This document shows positions 35,701-44,800 of a stretch of DNA of 64,000 nt, in pieces. The notes under the pieces are model-generated. The model searched no databases and was not told the origin of the DNA. It saw only the letters and a list, made by a program, of their open reading frames with translations. A program made the translations under genes and the position numbers. Each line of letters begins with the position of its first letter. The stretch's first letter is position 1. Source of the DNA: Anisakis pegreffii. Taxonomy: Eukaryota; Nematoda; Chromadorea; Rhabditida; Anisakidae. The stretch lies in the NCBI GenBank assembly GCA_035041965.1, contig JAPYMA010001994.1, forward strand, positions 1 through 64,000, in the 5' to 3' direction.

Positions 35701-37649
35701 GAGAAGATTAGTTGCTAGACAGGTCATTATTCATATGTGAAAGTATTTATGTGTTTACCTATTGTTTTTAGTATTTATCACTTAATATTAATAACGAGTC
35801 ACCATCTGCGAATTTGGCTGGCCTTTATCTTCATACCTTTATGTAGGCATATTCACATTTACATAAAGGATCACTGTTTGGTTTTCGTTTGGAATCGGAC
35901 TGCAATGACCGAAACGACATTTGCAAACAGCATTATTATTATTAGTGTTGGTATTATTAAACACTCATTTTATGGGAACTTATTCGGTATTTTTATCAGA
36001 TTTGGATATTTACATAGCTAAAGAATGAATGCGGATTAAGATGGATGCATAAAATATTTAGATGTAAACAATGATGATGATTTATTGTGTTTCTCGGTGT
36101 TTTGCGATGATTTTAGTTAGTTGAGCTGTTTCATTGAACTGACTCTTTTGTATACACACAAATCAATGAGTAAATGAATAAATATTTGCTGATGAGTTCA
36201 ATGCGTTGTTGTTGTTGTTTCATGTTGTGCCGTACAAAATGCATTCATGCATAAAAGTGTAATGATGATAATGATCGTGTTCTTGATGTTTGGCTTAGGA
36301 ACAGTGGATATGTTCGATTACACTATTCGATCAAATCATTTTGATCAAAATCTGTTACTGATCCCGAATTATTCCTGGTTTATAGCTATAGGTTATTTTC
36401 AGTGGTTGTTCCGAGTGGACATTGATTGGTCCATTGTTCGTTCAATTGATTGAGATGCACTTTTTGGGCTTATTTCGAGCCCACTTGTCTAGAAATCATT
36501 GGGCTGTGCGGGAGAATAGCCGCACACTTATTTGATTGCCAAATTGATGATCCACATTACAATTGCGTATAGATGGATGACTCTGTGCACTCAAATCGTT
36601 AACTATTTGAAAGAAAACAAAGATGAGAAAAAATGAAGAATGTAGTGATTTTTGTGATAACAAAGAGTCGTAATGAGTTGTTGTAATGGGGATTGTAAAG
36701 TTGTGATAACATCGAAATGACTTGTTGTAATTGCTGATTGAATAAATAATGATGTGTTGGTGGTCAGAGAGGATATTCAAGAGCAATCGATGAAACAATT
36801 GATTTGTTTGGTGGTGAGTATCGCTGCATGGGTCAAAATTTGCGAGTCATACGCGCGAATTCTAGAGAAGAGCTATTTTGAGGGTGATATGGTAAGAATT
36901 AAGGCGACATGAACAGGAGAGATAAGAATTACTATTAAGAGGTATCGGTAATGAGATTATCAATCACATTGCATTTAATAAACTGATGTAAATGAACAAA
37001 TAGAAAGTAAGATTATATCAGTAAGATGGATTGATGGATTCAATTGAGTGGCCTAAAAAATAAATATGAAAGTGAACTTACTGCAAACGCCGATGGATTT
37101 GACACGGATCTCGTTTTGTCCACGTTTTGTCAGAAGGCATGATCGGACTGACAGATGACATTCACTCGCATACGTGACATTGTCATTGCCACAAACTGTT
37201 GGCCCTTTTGATGGACATATTGTCTTGCATTCACATTTGCCACTTTAATTTATTTATTAATATCAATATTTTTTCAGTTAATATCTGAATTCCCAAGTGC
37301 CTCAACTCATAACAAACTCACAGTTATGGAAACTCAAGCGGAATTCATGGATATACCTTGTTGGTAGCGTTATAGTTTAGCTGATTATGTTATCCGAGAT
37401 AAAATTTAATATTAAGTTCTCTTTATGCATATAACATTTATTAAATTGTAATATTGGAAAGGTGTAATTTATATCGAACTAAATTTGATTTATATCAGAT
37501 AACTGCAAAGAATTCGTCTCAAACGAAAGTGTTTCATATCGATATGTTTTTTCAACATGTGAATATGAAATGACATTTGCTAATGAAAATGAAATACCTG
37601 CTCGGAATGCATTTTGACCCATATGCACAGCGTTCTTTCTCACATTTTA
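12542..37649 (-). CDS. agr-1: Agrin, 29 exons, 5' end missing
   Basis: Extracellular matrix protein of the agrin family. In vertebrates agrin organises neuromuscular synapses and basement membranes; no function can be read from this window. Exons, 5' to 3': 37598-37649, 37082-37242, 31096-31341, 30677-30806, 30308-30390, 29802-29926, 29238-29328, 28879-29091, 28140-28471, 27904-28024, 26278-26673, 25589-25747, 24805-24970, 24342-24586, 23815-24024, 23350-23453, 23119-23228, 22543-22720, 22180-22267, 21346-21456, 20648-20728, 20118-20391, 19908-20022, 18986-19147, 15740-15887, 14632-14711, 13691-13911, 13429-13529, 12542-12687. Phases agree at all 28 junctions and give 1,548 codons plus a stop. 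Domain order is FS1-8, LE1-2, FS9, EGF1, LG1, EGF2, EGF3, LG2, EGF4, LG3, as in vertebrate agrin but without SEA. The signal peptide and any NtA domain were not found. Confidence 0.93.
15341..15418. repeat. Two adjacent perfect short hairpins in an agrin intron
   Basis: ggctac-gaatt-gtagcc at 15341-15357 and aacttatgg-atcga-ccataagtt at 15396-15418 are perfect inverted repeats 38 bp apart. Function unknown. Confidence 0.6.
15740..15887 (-). CDS. agr-1: Agrin EGF4
   Basis: The exon encodes a short lead (RVDENSKIQLYSG), then APCVKGICGERGFCYARL and YSCRCAEGLQGTNC, a complete EGF. The acceptor TTGCAG keeps phase 0 with LG2. The intron before it (3.1 kb) contains the plus-strand prepropeptide gene. 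Confidence 0.9.
16386..18687 (+). CDS. Predicted secreted prepropeptide (neuropeptide-like), nested in agrin intron
   Basis: Three exons are proposed: 16386-16467, 18358-18521 and 18643-18687. They are in phase (1, then 0) and total 97 codons with the stop. Exon 1 is a strong signal peptide (MRDNQLLLSTLSFILLLISA, then SYAYPIT). Exon 2, after GTTTCAG, holds a linker, a KK pair, a spacer SDNNGYNGEIF, a KR cleavage site and the start of the peptide (NYSNLWRNIRVQMPSG). Exon 3 ends AVAMYRL-Gly-Lys-stop, which would give a C-terminal amide. The mature peptide would be about 34 residues. An AATAAA lies 51 nt past the stop. Weak points are the GAAG acceptor of exon 3 and the 1.9-kb first intron. No known peptide family was recognised. 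Confidence 0.5.
18537..18571. repeat. (ATT)n-like microsatellite
   Basis: Imperfect tandem TTA/ATT triplets. They lie in the second intron of the prepropeptide candidate and outside any supported exon. Confidence 0.7.
18738..18743 (+). terminator. Candidate poly(A) signal of the prepropeptide gene
   Basis: An exact AATAAA lies about 51 nt downstream of the TGA that ends the predicted plus-strand prepropeptide, a normal distance for a short 3' UTR. Confidence 0.35.
18986..20391 (-). CDS. agr-1: Agrin LG2 (three exons)
   Basis: Exons 20118-20391, 19908-20022 and 18986-19147. Visible LG motifs are IDIWLKAFDSDGLVFYWA, GDFIALLL, WNLGSGIAYVK, then HRFHSIRFTRNLRNGTIQVD, EDIYIGGVPND and the closing KGVIQRISINGQIF. 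The middle exon is joined by a GTCAGT donor and a TTCAAG acceptor in phase 2. This is the only combination found that restores the LG fold, so it is well supported despite the unusual sites. Confidence 0.86.
20648..20728 (-). CDS. agr-1: Agrin EGF2 end and EGF3
   Basis: An 81-bp exon encodes GELCENEAGCSEKWCAERC and YNNATCDK. It closes EGF2 and supplies the cysteines of a short or degenerate EGF3 before LG2. Both splice phases are 1. Confidence 0.82.
21346..21456 (-). CDS. agr-1: Agrin EGF2
   Basis: A symmetric phase-1 exon encodes CKIDVCEPNPCLNGAKCV, then FCECKPQFSG, a canonical EGF start. The last cysteine is supplied by the next exon. Confidence 0.9.
22180..23453 (-). CDS. agr-1: Agrin LG1 (four exons)
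   Basis: Exons 23350-23453, 23119-23228, 22543-22720 and 22180-22267 encode a laminin G domain. Visible parts are the opening strand WNFDGNSAIILQKL, then AVIFYAWQ and TGDFVLLAL, ERLSLSIN, the PAYIGYIPNG turn, and the closing SGCISNIALDG. The usual Trp of the WH motif is not apparent. Phases are 1, 0, 2, 0 and out 1. Confidence 0.85.
23815..24024 (-). CDS. agr-1: Agrin EGF1 with basic linker
   Basis: A charged linker (DDEVATRYERKKETSRKNK) leads into an EGF-like module (CVNDSECKIINSVCQF, CACRKGF, NRC). Vertebrate agrin has a SEA domain at this position; no room for one is seen. The following 361-bp intron is open in the frame of the next exon but cannot simply be retained, because exon 15 then meets a TGA. 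Confidence 0.85.
24342..24586 (-). CDS. agr-1: Agrin FS9
   Basis: A single exon encodes CSETQCHHGAKCVM, CKCPVDKCP, TVCASNGVTYDNFCEL and LGFC. Its place right after the two laminin-EGF modules is that of FS9 in vertebrate agrin. Confidence 0.92.
24805..24970 (-). CDS. agr-1: Agrin laminin-EGF module LE2
   Basis: The exon encodes CGCSVFGSSRLDCE, GRCQCKKGSFGLKCDTC and IGC, a second laminin-type EGF. The donor GTAGGC is weak, but reading on meets an immediate TAG, and the phase matches the next exon. Confidence 0.88.
25118..25480 (+). repeat. Dispersed repeat, copy 1 (agrin intron)
   Basis: It shares ttttcag-ggtt, gtgca-ttttgggcttatttcga, agaaat and agtgataacagag blocks, in the same order, with 36391-36700. 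Identity is partial and the ends are unclear. It lies in the intron between LE1 and LE2. It is probably an old mobile-element fragment, although no coding capacity is seen. Confidence 0.55.
25589..25747 (-). CDS. agr-1: Agrin laminin-EGF module LE1
   Basis: The exon encodes CGCNRVGAYDSSCN, GECRCRPGVGGLKCDHC and a final GALGCR, the eight-cysteine pattern of laminin-type EGF. It is spliced in phase 1 on both sides, so it is a symmetric module. Confidence 0.9.
26278..26673 (-). CDS. agr-1: Agrin FS8 with Ser-rich linker
   Basis: The 396-bp exon starts with a Ser/Asp-rich linker of about 40 residues, which has no Ser-Gly repeats of the kind that carry heparan sulfate. A diverged FS follows: LCATHQCAFGGFCMEL, CICDFNC, an enlarged acidic loop (SSQYSHDSSDNEY), then FCASDHNVYTSTCYM and YLCHY. 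Cysteine spacing is kept, but the usual CGSDG core has changed to CASDH. Confidence 0.88.
27904..28471 (-). CDS. agr-1: Agrin FS6 and FS7 (exons 28140-28471 and 27904-28024)
   Basis: The 332-bp exon holds all of FS6 (GCVNVRCEFYAQCVSDEYG, CKCPNDC, KVCATDGLTYDSECAM, FYGAC) and directly the N-lobe of FS7 (CANVVCPYGQLCQDGLCTCP). The next exon completes FS7 (VCGEDGIVYRSECHLQMAAC, THC). An open frame of 115 codons on the plus strand over the first exon is only its shadow. Confidence 0.93.
28879..29091 (-). CDS. agr-1: Agrin FS5 (single exon)
   Basis: One exon encodes CAGYEGCKLPKVCVV, CICEEC, VCASDGITYANPCKM and a closing KYHGIC. All conserved cysteines of a Kazal module can be seen. The donor is GTGAGT. 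Confidence 0.92.
29238..29926 (-). CDS. agr-1: Agrin FS4 (exons 29802-29926 and 29238-29328)
   Basis: The first exon gives NPCAKVRCGIEESCYIESDG, CTCLTYCP and PVCAM. The second gives DGKTYENECEMRKAACL and closes with VGTC. The conserved Gly after the Kazal VC is Ala here. Acceptors are ATAAG and TAAAG. Confidence 0.88.
30308..30806 (-). CDS. agr-1: Agrin FS3 (exons 30677-30806 and 30308-30390)
   Basis: The first exon reads DPCKDYKCSYGTVCKL, CRCSQQC and PVCGTDGNT. The split Tyr codon is completed in the next exon (YENECLMTVSACRAD, closing RGRC). The phase-2 junction inside the DGNTY motif confirms the splice. Confidence 0.9.
31096..31341 (-). CDS. agr-1: Agrin FS2 (single exon)
   Basis: One 246-bp exon encodes a whole follistatin module: NPCEDLRCGPGEECEL, then HCICPKEC, then the Kazal core PVCGTDGNDYLSKCHL and a closing YYGKCG. 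The acceptor is TTTTGAAG and the donor GTAAGT. The intron before it is about 5.7 kb. Confidence 0.92.
33253..33442 (+). CDS. Candidate terminal exon, unrecognised
   Basis: After a good acceptor (CTATTTCAG) a frame of 63 codons runs to a TGA. It includes HKPCEASRPAICPQDNRNSG and EIFQLEFVPDATLVYTFA. The segment is clearly richer in G and C than the intron around it, which suggests coding. The minus strand is also open here, and no partner exon was found. Confidence 0.22.
35828..35940 (-). pseudogene. Decayed follistatin/Kazal segment in agrin intron
   Basis: On the minus strand the frame reads AVCKCRFGHCSPIPNENQTV. This matches the end of a follistatin N-lobe and the start of a Kazal core, where VCG-DG-Y would be expected next. 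Instead the frame shifts and the conserved part is missing; the continuation reads through KCEYAYIK in another frame. It lies between FS1 and FS2, so it may be the remnant of an extra FS module. It could also be a real but misassembled exon. Confidence 0.35.
36247..36391 (+). CDS. Candidate first exon with signal-like start
   Basis: ATG opens MHKSVMMIMIVFLMFGLGTV, a plausible signal peptide. It is followed by DMFDYTIRSNHFDQ and ends in phase 1 at a possible GTTATT donor. No second exon was found, and its 3' end touches the dispersed repeat at 36391, so this is a weak call. Confidence 0.15.
36391..36700 (+). repeat. Dispersed repeat, copy 2 (agrin intron)
   Basis: Partner of 25118-25480 in the same orientation, in the intron between FS1 and FS2. 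The best-kept block is ttttgggcttatttcga near 36460. A possible third fragment is near 31785 (gcagcggttatttttgaat). Confidence 0.55.
37082..37649 (-). CDS. agr-1: Agrin FS1 (exons 37598-37649 and 37082-37242)
   Basis: The first exon in the window begins after TTTGCAG and encodes the follistatin N-lobe (KCEKERCAYGSKCIPSR). The second encodes CECKTICPS, the Kazal signature TVCGNDNVTYASECHL and a closing IGVC. The upstream exon must end in phase 1 and was not located. Because this FS falls first in a series of eight before the laminin-EGF modules, it probably corresponds to FS1 of vertebrate agrin. Confidence 0.9.
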
Positions 37650-38890
37650 CTGCAAATGTTAGCGAATTGCATCAAATGATTATGAATTAAACTCAGTAAA
37701 TATCAATGAAATGACTGCTGATAATTAAGCATTCAAATCTATTTAGTTGATGTTTCTGCGATTAAGTTTTTTTGTTGGGGGGAGGGATGATCCTTGAAAA
37801 ATTCCTTTAAAAAATTGCATATTCGATTTGTACCATTTAAGATTGTGAGCATATGTTATATGCATAGCAGCAGATTCCAAAAGATATTCCGCATGATAGT
37901 GCAGCTGAATTTTACAATTGCAGACTACGATAAGAGTACGGTAGATGAAAGAGTACGGTAAGGTTCAGGTGAATGCATTAAGATAGACTGTATCATGGAA
38001 TGCAATATTCATGATTGTAAGGCAATGCAAGCGAATTGCCTAGCCAGAAAGCAGTGGAATGATATTTCCAAAAAATAAAAGCGTGAGTGAGATCAGATCA
38101 GATCATCTTGTTTGAATTCGTGTCAAAATCATTTCGAAATCATTGCAAGTTTTTTTGAAAATTATTGGTTCCATGGAATTTTAGCAAAAAAAAAACAACC
38201 ATTTACTCAGTGAAATCATTTTTTGTGAAGTTATCTAAAAAGTGATATTCCAAAGATATTTGGTTTTACTATGGATGGATTGTAACAAAAATAATTTCAG
38301 TGGTATTAATAATATTCAATCTGATTCATTATACTAAAATACTAATACGTTGACAACTGCTCGATAGTTATGTAGTACATTCAAGATTGCATACTAATAA
38401 TAATAAAGAAGTTTTACGCAATTGTAAATCGGTGATTTAAAACAGAATAATAGAGATGGAGTTCAAAGCTAGACAAAAAGCCAGATTTACATTATATCCG
38501 TCATCTAAAATATAATCTTAAATCCAAAATAATAGTGATAATCCCAGGTCGGAAATCATTTGTCTGTGAGTCACTGCTGTTATTATAAAATTTATTATTC
38601 ATTCTTTAAATCGCAAATCCTCAACTTCGATCGTATATCTTGAAATGGCGCTTTTGAATTCAATTCACTTTGACCTTGTGTGCATTATTTGGAGACACTA
38701 CATGAGAATGGTGATTTGGAATAAGTTACATATATGCAGAATTGTAAATGAAAAAAGAAAAATTATAAATGAGCGAGTGAGCGATTAACAATAAATTTAA
38801 TCAGGCTCCTAGTGAATAATGATAAGAACGATAACAATGATAAAATGATAAGCACTGATAAGAGTAAACTGCTTACTTTATGATTGGAAA
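37650..38890. other. Gap between the agrin and SLC33A1 exons
   Basis: Both the agrin signal-peptide exon and the last SLC33A1 exons would be expected at or beyond this gap on the minus strand. Neither could be recognised. A stretch near 37741-37915 is open after an ATTCAG but has no family signature. AT-rich elsewhere. Confidence 0.5.
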
Positions 38891-41800
38891 TCAGTGTACT
38901 TCGTTCATTTGGGGTGGGTGTTTAACCGTTTTCGCATTTATCGTGAAACGCTTTCGCGTTTTCGTGCGCCGCTTCACTGGCCAATTTCCACCCAGATTAT
39001 TCAACGTGTTCAATAGAGTCATGTAAGTGCCACCAATTTTTGGATCTGAGATCTGTGCGTTGAACGCCATCATCGATACGAACATACAATATGATGCCAC
39101 CTTAAAATTTCCAAAAATTCATATTAAACACATCACTATTACTAACATCTATTAACAATTACATTAGACACGCAATAATAACAATAACAATAGCAATAGT
39201 AATAACAATAATAATAATAATAATAATAACCTGATGAAAGCAATAGGCAATCACCCAAATAGCATATAAAGTGACTGGAAAATCGCCGTCAGGCAATCGG
39301 AACGATGGCGTCCACCACAATAATGCGGCAAAAACACCACCCATGAATATCCTGTACGGATAGGCCAATAAGAAAACGTTGAGTGGACGAGGACCAGCCG
39401 TGTACTTACCGATCATCCACGGCAGCAACACCTTTAATTGAATTACCAAATCATTAACAACAATTAAAACCATACCAAAACATTCATATCAACTTATAAA
39501 TAAACAACAATAACAACCTGTAAAGGTGTCAAAAACACCGCCATACTCGACAATTTATCTTTCGGCATACCCATTCCAATCAACTTCAAACTCGTTATTC
39601 CATCTGTGGCCGCGAATGCGAACTAAATTTCATGTCATTTCATTATATTCATTCATTTATTCCATACAACATCACATTTTCGCTAATATTTCCGACATTT
39701 TTCGCTAGAGGAGTAGGGGAGGTGGGAGGAAATTGTACGTAAAAATCTGCAAAAAATTTGCAACGAAAGGCGGAGCTGGCTCGCATCATTTGCGATTTAT
39801 ACAAGCCATTGCTTGCCTTCATCCAACAATTTAATTTGCCTAGCGACACTCCGCACCAGCCACTCGACTCGCTTCACCCACCGCAATGGACTTTGCATAA
39901 TCTCACATGCAAGGAAATATTAACGATACGGCATATTCAATATGAAAAAAAAATTCATTGAATCAATCAAAATAAAACAACCACACACCTTTCCCGTTAA
40001 CAAAACGAATAACATCCAAATCATTGGTTTCAATCGAATAATCCTCCATAACACCACGTACGTGTCAACAATACCCAACTCTAACTCATCCTCACCATCG
40101 GATGCTCTTAAAAACATTATTTTTAAAATCATTTTCACCACTATCAATAACAATAATAACAAATCTTTGTATACATTAATGCTAACCATAATAATATCAA
40201 ACAAATAACATTAAAAAAACTCACGGTGTCAGTGAATGATCAACCTCCTTCTTGAAAAGCAACACCATTGTGGTTGTTACCAGAAAGACCCATCCCCAAA
40301 AGAATACGAAACCTGAAATCGCCATGCTCATTTTCATTTAAAATAACTTCTTTCCGCTTCACCATCAGGCAAATCTTAAAAAATTCATCGCAAATAAACC
40401 CAAGTCAACACTAAAAAACACCACAATCATTTAGATTTAATCAAATCTAAATTTGTTGAGCGATTCGAACGCCGTCATTCAACCATTATCGTCATCACCA
40501 CAACTCCCGTCAATCAACCGAAATTGCATTACTCAACAAAATGAATAAATACCACAACACACGTCATGTTCTACTCACTTACCAAAAACAATCAATCAAA
40601 AAACTTAATTAAAATATTTTCAAACTCAATTCATCCCACACTCATCACATTAACAATTTCATTGAAATGTGTATGCCGCACACACACCCACAACTAGATC
40701 GATTCGAGTGGATGAACACTCAAATGAACAAAAATGGCGATTGCAACCCATAACTCCATAAAGATGACAAACAGCGATGATTGACTTGATTCAGTTTGAT
40801 TCGGATATATACGAACACGGATGGATGGATGGATATACGAGTATGTATAAAGAAGGATATATAAGGATGGTGTAGCATTGATTCAGCAAAGTGGCGTAGG
40901 TAGGAGGTATGAAGTACGGCTGGCTGCATTTCGCTTATAGCTGACATTTTATATTTCGAGCAGAACAGATGGGTTGCTTATTGAGTTTGAATTTGGATAT
41001 GCTGCTTATTTATTGTTCACTCAAGTGGATAACATATATCCTTCTCTTCATTTATATACATACATATAAGATGACAAACCAGCAGTCTTGAATTATTATT
41101 ATTATTACTCAATGGACTTTAGTACTATACCTACCACCTCATTTTATATTCACGAATTATACGATTCAGTTGTTGCCGAGAATTATTATTTTGCTCTTGT
41201 TCACCATATATTTCATTATATCAAACTATAGTTCATTGATACTCTTCGATTATTCGTTATTTTATGACAAAATTATAAATTATTCATTCATTTTTCATCG
41301 CTTCACTTGCATAATTTCATGACTCTTAGTCTTATTATTCACAGTGGCATTGTCACGGTTGGATAACTATATTAATGGCATACGTGGAAATTTTTTACAG
41401 GGAGCGCACAAGGTGGGCTTGGAGGTTGGGTGGGCGATTCTGACATTTTAGCCGTTTTAAAGGGGTGCCTCTTCAACCAGTTTTAATGGTAGTACAATGG
41501 TATGTCAATCAATCTATGAGCTAAACTTAAATGCACTGGAATAATTACACCTCTGCCCCAGACGTCTATTGAAATTGTTCATTCTTCCGAATGCTTTTCT
41601 GAGGCATAGAATGCGGCGATATACAATAGCCATAATAGGAGTAATCATGCATTGAATGCGCTGCGCCGACTAAAGAAAAATATTTCGGACCAAAACGAGA
41701 ATGTGAATTTATTATGGACTAGTAGCGTAGGAGGGTTAAAAACTCAAAATTTGCACTGAATTAAGCTTTATTTAGCTTAGATTTCCGGCTGAAGTTTAGG

Positions 41801-44800
41801 GTCAGGCCGATGCTTGGCCTCAGCCCGAGACTCCCCTTACCCCGAGATGGTCCTCTCCATTTAACGACATGCAACATTTTTCAAGCCAATTCCCGTACTT
41901 TTCAGGGGACTAACTCGTAGAGATGAGATGTAAAAAGATCACATTAATAATAACAGCAATGAACCAAACAATAGCAAGCAAACTGATAATGAAAATAGTG
42001 ATGCATAGAACAGGGGTCCCCATAGGAGGAATATTACCCATTTTTGGAAAATCTGGTGGTGTCAGGGGGTAATGGAGTGGGTCGGGAAATTAGTTCTGAC
42101 GTTATACGTAACAATAGTATCACTGTAGCAGGAGAGAGGGGTAGGGGGTGCAATGACGGTCTGCCAGACTATCGAAGGAGGTGGTAATGGATCACCCCAA
42201 CTTGGGACCATCGATTTAGAATAAATGAATGACAGACAGATCGAAATTATGCACAGACAGACGAATATGAATATGAAACATGAGGTGAAGGCGGCAGTAA
42301 AGTTCGTCAACTCCTGCCAGATGCTTACCTCACTTACTTTATCTTATTTCATTGAAAGGTTGCTTTCACTACCATCTCAACTCACTTCTACAATCATCAT
42401 CATACCCTTTTTATATACACGTTTCAAATATTATAATTCACTAAAATAATTATTCTTCTACACCATTCACCCCGTATCTTAATCCAAATCGCGGCTTTCC
42501 CCATTTCATTACCCACCAAATTCACCGTCACAAATCGCAACCGTTCCAGCAATTCAATATCCTTCTTCACCCAACCAATATTACAGCTGGTAATGGCATT
42601 CTAATGCCGAAACATCTTGTGGTGTTGCTGCTTATCATTTGCGCATAATTTCTGTCACAGACGAATATGAATATAAACTATTACCATATGAACAACGGCC
42701 ACATTCATAACCACCACTTTCTCATTTTTTTATTTACTTATTCCGTTCATTACTATTTATTGCTTTATCATTTTACCTTACTCTGCGTTTTCTTCGCTAT
42801 TCAAAAATACGCTAATCATAACGATATTCACACAAATAACAACAATATGATAAGATACGAGTAACGATGTGAATAATCAATGATACGTTTCAAATATTAA
42901 AACCACTGGAATTGTAACAAATAAATAGTTATGTATGTAGGTAGCTAGGTAGATGATACGTTACTTACATACGTTCATATCTAGATAATAGGTGTATGTA
43001 TAGGTGAGGACTGATTCATTCATTTATCTCTACTCTCGCCTATGATATGATATCGTGTGATAAGAGAGTGGAAACAGTGAACGAAAACAAAAACGCATTA
43101 AAGAGTCAGTCAGCAGCAATCCGAACATTTGAAAAAAAAAACCGAAATAACAAAATATGAATGAAAAGTGATATTTGTTTAGTGCTCTTAACTATATGAA
43201 TATTGCTCTCTTTATGTTGTTCATACAACGGCCACATTCATAATAACAATATAACAACAACAATAATAATAATCACAACAATAACATTATTTCAAACTAA
43301 TAAATTCGAAATGCTGATTAATCATTTGCCTATCATCGACAACCGTCTACCATCGCTACTTCTCATCTATTCTTATCTCCTATTCACATTCTCATCGCAT
43401 AATCACTTCTCTTTCTGTGGCACAACAGTTGCAGCTGGTCAGTGAGTTCATTTAATTTATCACTCACTTCTTTTTTTATCACTTTTCAATCGATAATCAT
43501 GCTCGTTGATCAATAACCTTAACAGTAACAATATGTGATAATATAATAATTATATGTTGATATTCTCATAAGATACGAAAATCGAGAATCCTTTTAGGAA
43601 AATTGAATTTTAATCAAAAGAAAGCTGCCGCCTCATCGCCCACAATAGGAACTGAATCAGAATCAGAGTCTCAATCCGGTGTCAACGACAATGAAAACAA
43701 ACCACCAAATCAACATATCTACGGAGGTAACTGACCATAAAACTATTTGTAAACTTCACGAATATCATTACATGATCGGTAATAGTTCGAATAGATGACA
43801 GTCACCTTTTCATCAACCCATGCTTAACGATATCGATCAGAGATTAACGCTTAACGTTAAATTCACGTTTACAATATCGTTAGATTAACCAAGATATCGA
43901 TTACATTGGTACACCAATCGGTTTCGAGCAAGATTTTCGCCGCGAGCAGCAATCGAATCCACCCGCCACTTACTTATTACCTTTCCGGTGCCCTACCCGT
44001 GAGATATCGCAGAGAATGGCCATATGTTGAGTTTATAATCAAATTAACCAATTAGTTCTTCACCGCACATAATGCGAAGTTGATGTGCTGAGCATTAAAC
44101 GCAACTAAATTCACAAACCGGGTGGTGTACCAAGTACCAATCAATTTCACTGACGTTACCAAGCTTGAGCCAGGCTTAAATTTGATTTATATCCCTAATT
44201 ACCTAATCATGTCATCCAATATTGATAATATGACGATGGCAATTGATATTTCAGAAGAGAATTGCAAATCTGAGAAGTTGAAAGAGCTGATATTGGAGAC
44301 AATCGGATTATTTCCGCACCAATACAGCTATCAAGCGAGATATATGAAAGAACAAGCCGAGAGTCGATTTGGATATTGGTGGAGTGCGGTGATTATCAGC
44401 GAGAAAGGCGGCTATGGCATGAGTGCCGTCTACGATCAGTACAGCAACACTACGTCAGTTCATTACTGCTTTTATTCAAATTGCTTACTGCCACAAAAAG
44501 AAACTCTCAGCAAAATCCACCACCTTGCACCCTTGTCTTTACTAGATTCATTTTTTCGACTCTCGTATAATTTTCCGACCTGATGATATTTCACTAAATA
44601 AGGTCAGCATTTTTCAGCTGCTACCATCAAAAAATCAAAAATAGTATTTTCAGATGTGAGCTCAGGATCTTTGATACGTTCTATTGGTTGGGAAGAACGA
44701 GTTAACCTATTGCTTCAACATTTGTTCTTTGCTAAATATGTTCGAAGAAGCGAACAGATGAAAGCGTATGAACCATCAAAAACGAGAGATTGAAAATTGA

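Larger units (their letters stand above)
31342..37081 (-). other. Large agrin intron between FS1 and FS2
   Basis: This 5.7-kb intron is AT-rich. It contains a decayed follistatin-like segment (35828-35940), a dispersed repeat (36391-36700), a GC-richer plus-strand open frame (33253-33442) and a plus-strand ORF with a signal-like start (36247-36391). Splice phase 1 on both sides is consistent with direct joining of FS1 to FS2. Confidence 0.7.
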
